The notes: generated from the letters alone by a model not told the origin. A DNA stretch of 64,000 nucleotides from Alistipes indistinctus YIT 12060 (GCF_025144995.1 NZ_CP102250.1:62001-126000), one strand, 5' to 3'; numbered from the stretch's first letter, positions 17,975 to 25,450 are shown. Translations and numbers: made by a program.

Positions 17975-19479
17975 AGATTTTAACCGGGACAGCTATTCGG
18001 GAGGCAGACCGCTTTACGATTGAGCATGAACCGATCGAAAGCCTTGCGTTAATGGAACGAGCATCGGAGGCTATTGCGCAATGGATATGCAATCATATTT
18101 CGCAGGATGTGCCGTTGCTGTTCGTTGTGGGTAAGGGGAATAACGGCGGCGACGGCCTGGCTGTTGCGCGGATGTTGCACAAGGTAGGATACCTTTGTGA
18201 GGCGGTTGTGGTCTTCGGCAGGGATCAATTGTCAACGGAATGCCGGACGAACCTGGGACGTTTGCCCAAAGGGGTGCGTGTGTCTACCCGGTTTGACACT
18301 CTGCCTGATTCCGGAACCGTGATTGTGGATGCATTGCTGGGTACTGGGGTGCGGGGCGAGGTAACGGGTCTGGCCGCCGATGCGATTCGGCAGATCAATG
18401 CTTCCGGTTGCCGGGTACTGTCGATCGATGTTCCTTCGGGAATGGTGACCGAATATGGCAATCTGCCGGGCCGTTTGATCGTGCATGCCGATGTGACGCT
18501 TACTCTTGAATTTCCGAAATTATCGCTGTTGCTTCCCGAAGCGGGGGAGTGCGCCGGTGTGGTGACTGTGTTGCCGATTGGCCTGTCTGAGGCATATATG
18601 GAACAGGTCGGTACGCCGTATTTTTATGTAGATGAGGAATTAATCCGCAAAATGTTATTGCCGCGCCCTCGCTTCGGGCATAAAGGATGTTTCGGCCACG
18701 CTTTGTTGGTTTGTGGTTCGGAGGGGATGGTCGGTGCTGCGGTATTGGCTGCCGGTGCCGCGCTCCGTTCCGGATGCGGACTGGTAACCGTACACCTTCC
18801 CCGGGAAGAGCGTGTTGCACTGCAGGCCAACCATCCTGCGGCAATGGTCAGTGGGGATGAACAACCCTGTTTTTCGCATTTACCCCAACAGCCCCAGCGG
18901 TTTACAGCAATCGGTGTCGGACCGGGATTAGGGCAGCGACTCCAGACCGCTCGGGCTTTGGAAGCTCTGCTGCAATGCGGCAGGCCGATGGTGATCGATG
19001 CGGATGCACTGAATTTGTTGGCTGCCGATCCCGGTTTGCAGGAACTGGTGCCTGCCGGTTCTATATTGACGCCGCATCCGGGCGAATTACGGAGATTGGT
19101 CGGGGAGTGGGAAGATGATGCAGACCGCAACGAACGAGTACGGCAACTGGCCCGTCGGCTGTCGGCTTATGTAGTGGTGAAAGGGGCGCATACGATGGTT
19201 TGTACTCCCGAGGGAATTTGTTATTTCAATCCTACCGGCAATGCGGGTATGGCCAAAGGGGGGAGTGGCGATGTGCTCACAGGATTGATTACCGGCCTAC
19301 TGGCACGCGGTTATCCTCCATTGCCGGCGGCGCTTGTCGGGGTATACCTGCACGGAAAAGCGGGAGACAAAGCGACGCAGTATTATGGACAGGAGGGAGT
19401 GAACGCGGGTGATTTGGCCGATTTTATCGGGGAAACGTGGGCCGAATGGGAAACCGGGAATACTGAAAATCCGCTTTAA
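17971..19479 (+). CDS. nnr: Bifunctional NAD(P)H-hydrate epimerase / ADP-dependent dehydratase
   Basis: Repairs damaged NAD(P)HX. 502 aa fusion: N-terminal YjeF_N epimerase (residues about 1-215, with VGKGNNGGDGLAVARML and DALLGTGVRG) and C-terminal ribokinase-like dehydratase (about 225-495, with VIDADALNLL, LTPHPGEL and the GMAKGGSGDVLTG catalytic Asp motif). Both active sites look intact. The ATG overlaps the end of a small upstream ORF. Confidence 0.95.
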   Translation: MKILTGTAIREADRFTIEHEPIESLALMERASEAIAQWICNHISQDVPLLFVVGKGNNGGDGLAVARMLHKVGYLCEAVVVFGRDQLSTECRTNLGRLPKGVRVSTRFDTLPDSGTVIVDALLGTGVRGEVTGLAADAIRQINASGCRVLSIDVPSGMVTEYGNLPGRLIVHADVTLTLEFPKLSLLLPEAGECAGVVTVLPIGLSEAYMEQVGTPYFYVDEELIRKMLLPRPRFGHKGCFGHALLVCGSEGMVGAAVLAAGAALRSGCGLVTVHLPREERVALQANHPAAMVSGDEQPCFSHLPQQPQRFTAIGVGPGLGQRLQTARALEALLQCGRPMVIDADALNLLAADPGLQELVPAGSILTPHPGELRRLVGEWEDDADRNERVRQLARRLSAYVVVKGAHTMVCTPEGICYFNPTGNAGMAKGGSGDVLTGLITGLLARGYPPLPAALVGVYLHGKAGDKATQYYGQEGVNAGDLADFIGETWAEWETGNTENPL

Positions 19480-19504
19480 CCGCTCATTTTCCGATAGTTT
19501 TTAC

Positions 19505-19512
19505 TATCTTTG
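19505..19512 (+). promoter_or_regulatory. -7 promoter element for the small conserved gene at 19537
   Basis: TATCTTTG matches TAnnTTTG and ends 24 bp before the ATG at 19537. This rules out an in-frame start at 19510. Confidence 0.55.
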
Positions 19513-19536
19513 TCTGCAAATCAAATTCAAATAGTT

Positions 19537-19818
19537 ATGGCAAGTATCAGAGGCATTAAGAACGAGATAGATTATCTGGTCAGCGAAGTGATTTCGGATG
19601 GCTATATGGCGCTTTATTTCAACGTGGAGAAGCGTGATGCGATCGTATCGGTGATCGAAGAGGCCGTTGCGATGCGTAATAATTTGTACGAGAAAGTGAA
19701 TAATCCGGCAGACAAGCAGAACAAAAGCCTGGTACGCAAACATTATGCGCAGATCCGCCGGGATATGATCAGCGGAACGGATGATTTGTTCCGGAAACTG
19801 AGCGATATCTGCAAATAA
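19537..19818 (+). CDS. Small conserved helical protein, function unknown
   Basis: 93 aa from ATG 19537 (MASIRGIKNEIDYLVSEVIS). No signal peptide or membrane segment; predominantly charged and probably all helical. It resembles a small hypothetical protein widely present in Bacteroidales genomes, by my recollection of the N-terminus only. It has its own promoter and a strong terminator, so it is a monocistronic unit between nnr and the convergent znu genes. No function can be assigned. Confidence 0.75.
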   Translation: MASIRGIKNEIDYLVSEVISDGYMALYFNVEKRDAIVSVIEEAVAMRNNLYEKVNNPADKQNKSLVRKHYAQIRRDMISGTDDLFRKLSDICK

Positions 19819-19840
19819 CTTTGTTTTATTTACGGGGAAA

Positions 19841-19886
19841 CGACGGGAGCCGGAGCGATTATCGCTCCGGCTCCCGTCGTTTTGTT
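19841..19886. terminator. Bidirectional terminator between the small conserved gene and znuC
   Basis: Long perfect inverted repeat: 19841-19859 pairs with 19861-19879 (core GGGAGCCGGAGCGAT), followed by TTTTGTTG. It lies between two convergent genes. Confidence 0.85.
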
Positions 19887-19921
19887 GTCGAATGATTCGA
19901 AATACTACGCTCGTTTAACGT

Positions 19922-20674
19922 TTAATCCGCGTGCTCTTCGAGTACGGTATGCGGAACCGTGCCGTGTGAAACGATCTGGATGGGACAGTCGTAGTTGTGC
20001 AGTTGCTCGGGTGTGATGACGTTTGAGTTGTGCCGGTGCACATGCCGGTTGACACAGACGATCGATTTGACATGAGAGGTGATCGTTCCCAGATCGTGCG
20101 ACACCATAATGATTGCCATCCGGTCGTTGAGTTGCCGCAGAATTGCGTACAACTCCTTTTCAAATTTATTGTCCACGAAATTTGCCGGCTCGTCGAGGAT
20201 CAGCACTTTCGGGTCGGAGATCAGCGCACGGCAAAGCAACGTACGTTGCAACTGGCCGCCCGAGAGCTCTCCGATAGGGCGCCGGGCGATCGACTCGATA
20301 CCGCACAGGTCAAGCAGTTGCAAAGCTTTGGCTTTATCGGCTGCGGAGTAACGGCCAAACAACCGCTTACGGGCCTGCAACCCGGAAAGCACCACTTCAC
20401 AGACCGATATTGGAAAGGATTTGTCTATGTCGGATACCTGTGGCAGGTAGCCGATAGCCCTGTAACCGTCGCTACCGATCACTGGTGAGTACTGTACTTC
20501 ACCGGAATAGGGGAGTGCCTTGAGGATCGTTTTTACCAATGTCGTCTTGCCACCTCCATTCGGACCGATCACACCGATAAAATCATTCGGGAGTATGTCC
20601 AGATTGACATGATCCAGTACTTTTTGCCGGTCATCATAGCCGACCGAGACATCCTTTAGAGAGATCAGACTCAT
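19922..20674 (-). CDS. znuC: Zinc/metal ABC transporter ATP-binding protein
   Basis: 250 aa ABC ATPase of the ZnuC/MntB type. Walker A GPNGGGKTT (residues 37-45), signature LSGGQLQRTLLC, Walker B KVLILDEP and the H-loop SHDLGTITS are intact. It overlaps the znuA stop by 4 nt, so the two are translationally coupled. A histidine-rich stretch (CVNRHVHRHN) near the C-terminus fits ZnuC-type proteins. The operon ends here: no ZnuB permease gene follows before the terminator. Confidence 0.9.
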   Translation of the reverse strand: MSLISLKDVSVGYDDRQKVLDHVNLDILPNDFIGVIGPNGGGKTTLVKTILKALPYSGEVQYSPVIGSDGYRAIGYLPQVSDIDKSFPISVCEVVLSGLQARKRLFGRYSAADKAKALQLLDLCGIESIARRPIGELSGGQLQRTLLCRALISDPKVLILDEPANFVDNKFEKELYAILRQLNDRMAIIMVSHDLGTITSHVKSIVCVNRHVHRHNSNVITPEQLHNYDCPIQIVSHGTVPHTVLEEHAD

Positions 20675-21585
20675 GGTTGAGCAATTAGTTTGCTTATTTC
20701 TAATGTGTTATTAATCACATCCGGAGCCAATGGGTCAATTGGGACGGCAGGAATATTCAACTCTCTTGCCAGTGCATCCACCGTACTTTTGCTGAATTGC
20801 CGCTGATAAAAAAGTTTGGTCAGATTCAGGTTGCGTGCCGTGTCGATAATCCGGCGCATGTGTTCGGCCGATGGTTCCTTCCCTTCGTTTTCCAGTGCGA
20901 TTTGTTGCAATCCGTAATCCCGGGCCAGATAGGTAAGTGCCGGATGATAGATGATAAAGGCATGGTGGGTATGGGGGCCGAACAGGGCGGTCAATTGGCT
21001 GTCGAGCGAATCCAGGCGTGAAATGAACCGGTGATAATTATCCTTGTATCGGGCCGAATCCGGGTATTGCCGTGCCAATGCTTCGTAAATAGTCGCAGCG
21101 ATTTGCTTGACTGTCCTGGGCGAATTCCAAATGTGGGGATCGACGCCTTGGACGTGAGTATGTCCGTGCGTGGCGGCGACCTCATGATCGTGTACGATCT
21201 TTTCGCTGTTATTCTGATGATTGTGTTCGCAGTCACCGGCAATTAGTTCGACTCCTTCTGAGACGTTGATTTGTTGAACATCAGGCATATTATTCCGAAT
21301 AGCCTGTTGGAGGTTTCGTTCGAAATCGATTAATCCGGTATGAATATAAAATTGGGATTGAGCGACTTGTTGCATTTGTGCCGGAGAGGGTTCATAGGTT
21401 TCCGGACTGGCACCCGAAGGAACCAAGACATTGATACGAAAATCGGAATCGGCGATCTGTTCCGTGATATATTGCAACGGCGCGATACTGACAGCAATAG
21501 AAGGCTGGTTGCTTTGCGGTTTGGTGCACATGGTTACAATCAAGCCACACAAAACTATTGTAATAAGTGGTATTCGGAGTTTCAT
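20671..21585 (-). CDS. znuA: Zinc-binding periplasmic protein/lipoprotein (ZnuA-like)
   Basis: Cluster A-I metal-binding protein of about 304 aa. From ATG 21585 (MKLRIPLITIVLCGLIVTMC) the N-terminus is a signal peptide ending in a cysteine suited to lipidation. A His/Asp-rich loop with clustered HNH, HDH and HGHTH motifs precedes VDPHIWNSP, the family zinc-ligand segment; further ligand histidines are in AFIIYHPALTYL. The loop is typical of zinc rather than manganese binders. A 21-codon upstream in-frame extension was not used because it adds a non-hydrophobic segment before the signal peptide. Zur-type regulation is plausible, but I could not identify an operator. Confidence 0.88.
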   Translation of the reverse strand: MKLRIPLITIVLCGLIVTMCTKPQSNQPSIAVSIAPLQYITEQIADSDFRINVLVPSGASPETYEPSPAQMQQVAQSQFYIHTGLIDFERNLQQAIRNNMPDVQQINVSEGVELIAGDCEHNHQNNSEKIVHDHEVAATHGHTHVQGVDPHIWNSPRTVKQIAATIYEALARQYPDSARYKDNYHRFISRLDSLDSQLTALFGPHTHHAFIIYHPALTYLARDYGLQQIALENEGKEPSAEHMRRIIDTARNLNLTKLFYQRQFSKSTVDALARELNIPAVPIDPLAPDVINNTLEISKLIAQP

Positions 21586-21617
21586 ACGATGATGTGATCG
21601 GGCATTGAATCGGATGA

Positions 21618-21625
21618 TAAAGGTA
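21618..21625 (-). promoter_or_regulatory. Candidate -7 element for znuA-znuC
   Basis: The minus strand reads TACCTTTA, one base off TAnnTTTG, 33 bp before ATG 21585. Confidence 0.35.
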
Positions 21626-21699
21626 GTCAATGCAAAGCAGAACAGCAAAAACTATGCAAACGGACCTGAGATTATAGTATTAAGGATATCCGCGTCACA

Positions 21700-21713
21700 T
21701 TATTTAACATAAT
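21700..21713. repeat. Left copy of a 14-bp inverted repeat flanking the XRE-gene segment
   Basis: TTATTTAACATAAT; the exact reverse complement is at 23011-23024. The pair encloses the XRE gene and the AT-rich palindrome region, 1,325 bp in all. Confidence 0.6.
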
Positions 21714-21729
21714 ATAAATTATAATTCAT
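21702..21729 (-). other. dif-like XerC/XerD recombination site (candidate)
   Basis: On the minus strand an 11-6-11 layout is visible: a XerC-side arm ATGAATTATAA, a 6-bp centre TTTATA and a XerD arm TTATGTTAAAT. The XerD arm is identical to that of E. coli dif; the XerC arm shares only the inner bases. It ends 3 bp short of the XRE gene's stop codon (21733-21735). Whether this is the chromosomal dif, a mobile-element Xer site or chance in AT-rich DNA cannot be decided here. Confidence 0.4.
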
Positions 21730-21732
21730 TGG

Positions 21733-22422
21733 TTATTCGTCCGGAGTATAAGAGATGAAAGTTTTGTCCTTAAAGAAAATAATGATTCGCTCGATTCCGG
21801 ATGTTTGCCGGACATCATTCATGATTCTAGTGTGATTCTGGGAGTCGCTCTGAGATTTTGACCCGGTTCCTGCTCGTGTAGTTGTACCTATTTTAGACTG
21901 TGTCGAATGATTCGGAGCAATTTCCGGAGTCTGATGTGTTGAAGGATTAGTTTCTTGAAAATCGATTTTTCCAAGGGACTGTCCATGTTGATTCATTTTA
22001 TGCGATTCTCGCGGAGTTAAATTGTCGGTAAAATCAAATAACGATCCCGCCGCTTTTTGTTGATTATTTTCGGTTATCGTGGTTGTTCCCATTGAGTCTC
22101 CCGAAGATGATGCCCGATTCGTATTCGATGCATCATTCGTTTCTGTCGCAGCGGGGATGATCGTCGCCTGTGACGACGAAGTTGTGATCGGTGTGACCGT
22201 ATTGTCGGAAATTGAACGGTATATGTTGCCTTTACCTAGAAGCAACCAATCTGGATTGAGTTTCGGGAAACGCTGCAGCATTTTCTCAATGAAGTCGAAG
22301 CTGGGTTTATTCCGGCCACCTAGGATGTGTGAGATGCTCGATGGTTGTACGCCCATTATTTCTGCAAAACGTGAAGGAGTCAAACCTTCCGTTTTTATGA
22401 ATTTTTCCAGCCGATCTTTCAT
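21733..22422 (-). CDS. XRE-family helix-turn-helix regulator with a low-complexity linker
   Basis: 229 aa. Residues 1-70 form a Cro/CI-type HTH domain (LTPSRFAEIMGVQPSSISHI) followed by PDWLLLGKGN, the usual end of this domain in Bacteroidetes regulators. Residues about 75-200 are Ser/Thr/Asn/Gln-rich and probably disordered. The last 22 residues (GIERIIIFFKDKTFISYTPD) form a short motif that I recall from other Bacteroidetes XRE proteins. Base composition is more AT-rich than neighbouring genes. A -7 box lies just upstream, and repeated palindromes lie 90-580 bp upstream. Target genes are unknown. Confidence 0.85.
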   Translation of the reverse strand: MKDRLEKFIKTEGLTPSRFAEIMGVQPSSISHILGGRNKPSFDFIEKMLQRFPKLNPDWLLLGKGNIYRSISDNTVTPITTSSSQATIIPAATETNDASNTNRASSSGDSMGTTTITENNQQKAAGSLFDFTDNLTPRESHKMNQHGQSLGKIDFQETNPSTHQTPEIAPNHSTQSKIGTTTRAGTGSKSQSDSQNHTRIMNDVRQTSGIERIIIFFKDKTFISYTPDE

Positions 22423-22437
22423 GTTTCTCGTTTTTTA

Positions 22438-22445
22438 CAAAGTTA
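22438..22445 (-). promoter_or_regulatory. -7 promoter element for the XRE regulator
   Basis: The minus strand reads TAACTTTG (TAnnTTTG), 16 bp before the XRE start codon, giving a very short leader. Confidence 0.5.
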
Positions 22446-22513
22446 ACATATTTATGCAAATAAATTCGAAGGTTGCATACAAAAGGAAACAAATAAAATG
22501 CGACAATGTTTGG

Positions 22514-22525
22514 TTACAAATGTAA
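22514..22525. promoter_or_regulatory. Palindromic operator-like site 1
   Basis: TTACAAATGTAA: TTACA and TGTAA half-sites around two bases. The core TACAnnTGTA is the operator type bound by BlaI/MecI/CopY repressors, but the adjacent XRE protein is an equally likely binder. It lies about 70 bp upstream of the XRE -7 box. Confidence 0.5.
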
Positions 22526-22556
22526 ATAGCAATATTTAATCCGCAGTATTGATAGC

Positions 22557-22569
22557 AATCAAATTGATT
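22557..22569. repeat. AATCAA-A-TTGATT inverted repeat
   Basis: Six-base half-sites separated by one base. The same half-sites recur at 22717-22732 with a 4-bp spacer. Confidence 0.4.
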
Positions 22570-22716
22570 AAAGTGTATTATTGGTTTATGTAAATATGTT
22601 TAAATATTTGACTATTAGTATATTTGTGCGATATTAAATATGGATAAAGCCCCCGCGTATGCATTAGGTCGTATTTAAGTCAGTCGGTATATTAAATGTA
22701 AACATGATGTAATTTA

Positions 22717-22732
22717 AATCAATTAATTGATT
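22717..22732. repeat. 16-bp perfect palindrome
   Basis: AATCAATTAATTGATT, same half-sites as 22557-22569, in the most AT-rich part of the region. Confidence 0.45.
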
Positions 22733-22810
22733 ATAATGCACTTAAATATAATATGTAAAATGATTTAATCGCCAGGTAAAGTAAAGCGATAAATTTCGGC
22801 AAAAGAATGT

Positions 22811-22827
22811 GGTTACAGATGTAATCC
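22811..22827. promoter_or_regulatory. Palindromic operator-like site 2
   Basis: GGTTACAGATGTAATCC: the same TTACA/TGTAA core as site 1, extended by GG/CC on the outside. Confidence 0.5.
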
Positions 22828-22858
22828 AGTAGCTACGCCCCCACTTTTACGTTTTCGT

Positions 22859-22872
22859 GGTTACAAATGTGA
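22859..22872. promoter_or_regulatory. Palindromic operator-like site 3
   Basis: GGTTACAAATGTGA; the left half is identical to site 2 and the right half has one mismatch. It is 48 bp from site 2. Confidence 0.45.
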
Positions 22873-22900
22873 TACATATGGGAGACCTTGCACTAACCTG

Positions 22901-22917
22901 AATTACAAATGTAATCC
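22901..22917. promoter_or_regulatory. Palindromic operator-like site 4
   Basis: AATTACAAATGTAATCC; contains the 14-bp sequence ATTACAAATGTAAT. It is 42 bp from site 3. A half-copy (ATCTGTAATCC) follows at 22991-23001. Confidence 0.5.
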
Positions 22918-23010
22918 ATGAATTGTGTAATTGCTGAAAAGTTAATTACATTAGACTCTGCCCTATTTCGGTGTTTGTCTGGGATTTTATATCTGTAATC
23001 CAAGCGTTTA

Positions 23011-23024
23011 ATTATGTTAAATAA
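23011..23024. repeat. Right copy of the 14-bp inverted repeat
   Basis: ATTATGTTAAATAA, the exact reverse complement of 21700-21713. It contains the XerD-arm-like TTATGTTAAAT but no recognisable XerC arm beside it. Confidence 0.6.
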
Positions 23025-23050
23025 AAAAGCACCCTGTAATAGGGTGCTTT
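23020..23050 (-). terminator. Terminator of the phosphohexomutase-HIT operon
   Basis: Ten-base stem AAAGCACCCT/AGGGTGCTTT with a 5-nt loop, followed on the minus strand by a U-run (TTTTTTATTTAAC). It lies 22 bp past the HIT stop codon. Confidence 0.85.
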
Positions 23051-23072
23051 ACATGGAGTGTAAGTTGTTTAT

Positions 23073-23459
23073 TTACAATGCGATCATTGTCGATATGCGC
23101 TTGAACTCCTCCGGTGAAAGTTTTAGTTTCTCCCGATGGAAATCGACATCTTTTTCGTTATTGATTGGAATCAGGTGGATATGTGCATGTGGAACTTCCA
23201 GTCCAAGCACGACCACGGCAACTCTTTTACAAGCTATTTTCTCCCCTATTCGTTTTGCGATTCGCTTTGCAAAAAGCACCATGCCTGCCAGTGTGTCGTC
23301 GTCCAGATCGAACAGGTAGTCGGTCTCCTTTTTCGGGACGACCAGCGTATGGCCTTCGGTGAGCGGGTTGATGTCCAGAAATGCAAAATAGCGGTCGTCT
23401 TCGGCCACTTTGTAGCAGGGAATTTCACCCTGTATGATACGTGTGAATATAGAAGCCAT
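23073..23459 (-). CDS. HIT-family nucleotide hydrolase/transferase
   Basis: 128 aa histidine-triad protein, Hint-like. The signature HAHIHLIP is at residues 91-98, and the N-terminal SIFTRIIQGEIPCYKV segment is typical. Hint proteins hydrolyse AMP-lysine or related phosphoramidates; the physiological substrate is unknown. It starts 16 bp after the phosphohexomutase stop, so it is cotranscribed with it. Confidence 0.92.
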   Translation of the reverse strand: MASIFTRIIQGEIPCYKVAEDDRYFAFLDINPLTEGHTLVVPKKETDYLFDLDDDTLAGMVLFAKRIAKRIGEKIACKRVAVVVLGLEVPHAHIHLIPINNEKDVDFHREKLKLSPEEFKRISTMIAL

Positions 23460-23475
23460 AAATTTGTGTGAATTT

Positions 23476-25215
23476 TTAGTCCAGATTCAGTTCGGTCTCG
23501 AGTTCTTTTAGTCGTTTGTCCAGTTTCTGCTGCACGGCATCGAATTGTTCTTTCGACGGCAGTTTTTCACAGATGCCGAAATAGTATTTGATCTTCGGCT
23601 CTGTTCCGGAAGGCCGGATGGAGACGATCGTGTTGTTTTCGGTGGAAAATTGCAGTACGTTGGATTTCTCCATACCGATCGTCGAACGTTTTCCGTCGCG
23701 GACATCCAGTGATTCGGATGAAAGGTAATCTTTGATAGTAATAACAGGAGAACCGCCTATGGTTTTGGGCGGATTGGCCCTGTAGTCATCCATCATCTTC
23801 TTGATCTCGTCTGCACCTTCCTTGCCTTTACGGACGATGTAAACCATCGCTTCCTTGTAGAAGCCGTATTTGACATATATATCTTTAAGCAGATCGTACA
23901 GTGTCATGCCTTGGGTTCTGGCCCAAGCTGCCGCTTCGGCTGCCAGTGAGCAGGCGCTCACCGCATCTTTATCACGGACGAAATCGCCGGCCAAGAAGCC
24001 GAAACTCTCCTCGCCTCCCCCTATGTATTGCATTTTGCCTTCGTGTTCGCGGATGATTTCGGCGATGTATTTGAAGCCGGTCAGGCACTCGAAGCATTTA
24101 ACTCCGAATGCTTCCGCGATTCGGTTGATCAGTCCGGTCGTTACGATGGTTTTGATGATGTATTGCTTGCCGTCGAGCCGTCCCAAATCGCTCCAGCGCT
24201 TGATCAGGTAATAGGTCAACAATGCGCAGGTTTGATTGCCGTTAAGCAGTATATACTCCCCGTTTTCATTTGGAATCGCCACTCCGATGCGGTCGGCATC
24301 GGGATCTGTTGCCAATACCAGGTCGGCTTTCTCTTTGGCAGCCAAATCGAGCGCCATCTTCATTGTGGCGCGTTCTTCCGGATTCGGCGAAACGACTGTC
24401 GGGAAGTTGCCGTCGGGAATGTTTTGCTCCTTGACCGTAATGATGTTGCGGAATCCGAATTTGCGGAGGGATGCGGGAACGAGGATAACTCCCGTGCCGT
24501 GCAGCGGCGTGTAGACGATTTTCATGTCCCGGTTCGCTGCAATGGCTTCGGGCGAAAGCGATAGGCCGTGGACGGCGTCCAGGTAGATTTCGTCGAAAGT
24601 CTCGTCCAGAATAGTAATGTTGTCTTTGCTCTGGGTGGTGAGTACTTCGTCGGGGGAAGTGATCTTCTCTACTTCTGCGATAATGTTTTTATCGTGCGGA
24701 GGGGTTACCTGCGCTCCGTCGGCCCAGTATGCCTTGTAGCCGTTGTATTCCTTGGGGTTGTGCGATGCCGTGATTACTACCCCGCTCTGGCATCCCAACC
24801 GCCGGATCGCGAAACTGAGTTCCGGGGTCGGACGTAGCGAATCGAACAGGTATACCTTGAATCCGTTGGCTGCGAAAATCGATGCGACCTGTTCGGAAAA
24901 GAGCCGGCTGTTGTTGCGGCTGTCGTGTCCGATTGCCACTTTGATGTGTTCGTGCGGAAAGGCTTTTTTCAGGTAGTTCGCCAACCCCTGGGTGGCCATT
25001 CCGACCGTGTAGACATTCATGCGGTTGGTGCCGACCCCCATGATGCCGCGCAAGCCGCCTGTGCCGAATTCCAGATCTTTATAAAAACTTTCGGTAAGCT
25101 CTTTTTTGTCGTTTTCCATCAGGTATTTAACCTGATCTTTTGTCTTTGAGTCATAGTTGCCGTCCAGCCATTTTTGGGCTTTCCCCTGCACGATTTGGTC
25201 CAGATTTTCACTCAT
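23476..25215 (-). CDS. Phosphoglucomutase/phosphomannomutase (alpha-D-phosphohexomutase)
   Basis: Interconverts hexose 1- and 6-phosphates. 579 aa, as for the long PgcA-like branch. Visible: the active-site serine in VVITASHNPKEYNGYK, the metal loop DPDADR, the sugar-binding GGGEESFG and the C-terminal phosphate loop RPSGTEPKIKYY. All four key loops are intact. Substrate preference (glucose or mannose) cannot be read from the sequence. A matched -7 promoter lies 57 bp upstream, and dnaA is divergent. Confidence 0.94.
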   Translation of the reverse strand: MSENLDQIVQGKAQKWLDGNYDSKTKDQVKYLMENDKKELTESFYKDLEFGTGGLRGIMGVGTNRMNVYTVGMATQGLANYLKKAFPHEHIKVAIGHDSRNNSRLFSEQVASIFAANGFKVYLFDSLRPTPELSFAIRRLGCQSGVVITASHNPKEYNGYKAYWADGAQVTPPHDKNIIAEVEKITSPDEVLTTQSKDNITILDETFDEIYLDAVHGLSLSPEAIAANRDMKIVYTPLHGTGVILVPASLRKFGFRNIITVKEQNIPDGNFPTVVSPNPEERATMKMALDLAAKEKADLVLATDPDADRIGVAIPNENGEYILLNGNQTCALLTYYLIKRWSDLGRLDGKQYIIKTIVTTGLINRIAEAFGVKCFECLTGFKYIAEIIREHEGKMQYIGGGEESFGFLAGDFVRDKDAVSACSLAAEAAAWARTQGMTLYDLLKDIYVKYGFYKEAMVYIVRKGKEGADEIKKMMDDYRANPPKTIGGSPVITIKDYLSSESLDVRDGKRSTIGMEKSNVLQFSTENNTIVSIRPSGTEPKIKYYFGICEKLPSKEQFDAVQQKLDKRLKELETELNLD

Positions 25216-25271
25216 GATTTTATGTGTTTTATTTGTAATTACGGAACATTCAGGTCGAAAAAACTTATAAA

Positions 25272-25279
25272 CAAAAATA
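25272..25279 (-). promoter_or_regulatory. -7 promoter element for the phosphohexomutase-HIT operon
   Basis: The minus strand reads TATTTTTG (TAnnTTTG), 57 bp before the ATG at 25215. Confidence 0.5.
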
Positions 25280-25450
25280 CGAATTATTTTCTGAATACTC
25301 TATATCAAACGGTTAAATTTAGACCCTCGGAAAGCCCTTATTCTTCTATATAAATATTTGTTAAACAAACAATATGATACCCCGTTTTTTTTTCATATTG
25401 TTATTTACAATTTTGTCCTACGGAAATCAGAAATAACCCACCTTAATACG

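Larger units (their letters stand above)
22423..23025. other. AT-rich non-coding region upstream of the XRE gene
   Basis: About 600 bp without a credible ORF on either strand. It holds the XRE promoter at its left end, at least three near-identical palindromes of the form TTACA(A/G)ATGTAA plus one degenerate copy and partial copies, two AATCAA...TTGATT inverted repeats, and one copy of the 14-bp repeat at its right end. A TATATTTG at 22619-22626 on the plus strand matches the -7 consensus but leads into no gene. It could be an operator array, a replication-origin-like region or an untranslated RNA locus. Confidence 0.6.

Noticed and set aside
22501-23001. CRISPR array
   Set aside because: The repeated units are short palindromes with irregular spacing and no uniform repeats or spacers; no cas genes nearby.
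25216-25450. Origin of replication just upstream of dnaA
   Set aside because: No DnaA-box cluster (TTATCCACA-like) is visible in the gap; proximity to dnaA alone is not enough in Bacteroidetes.
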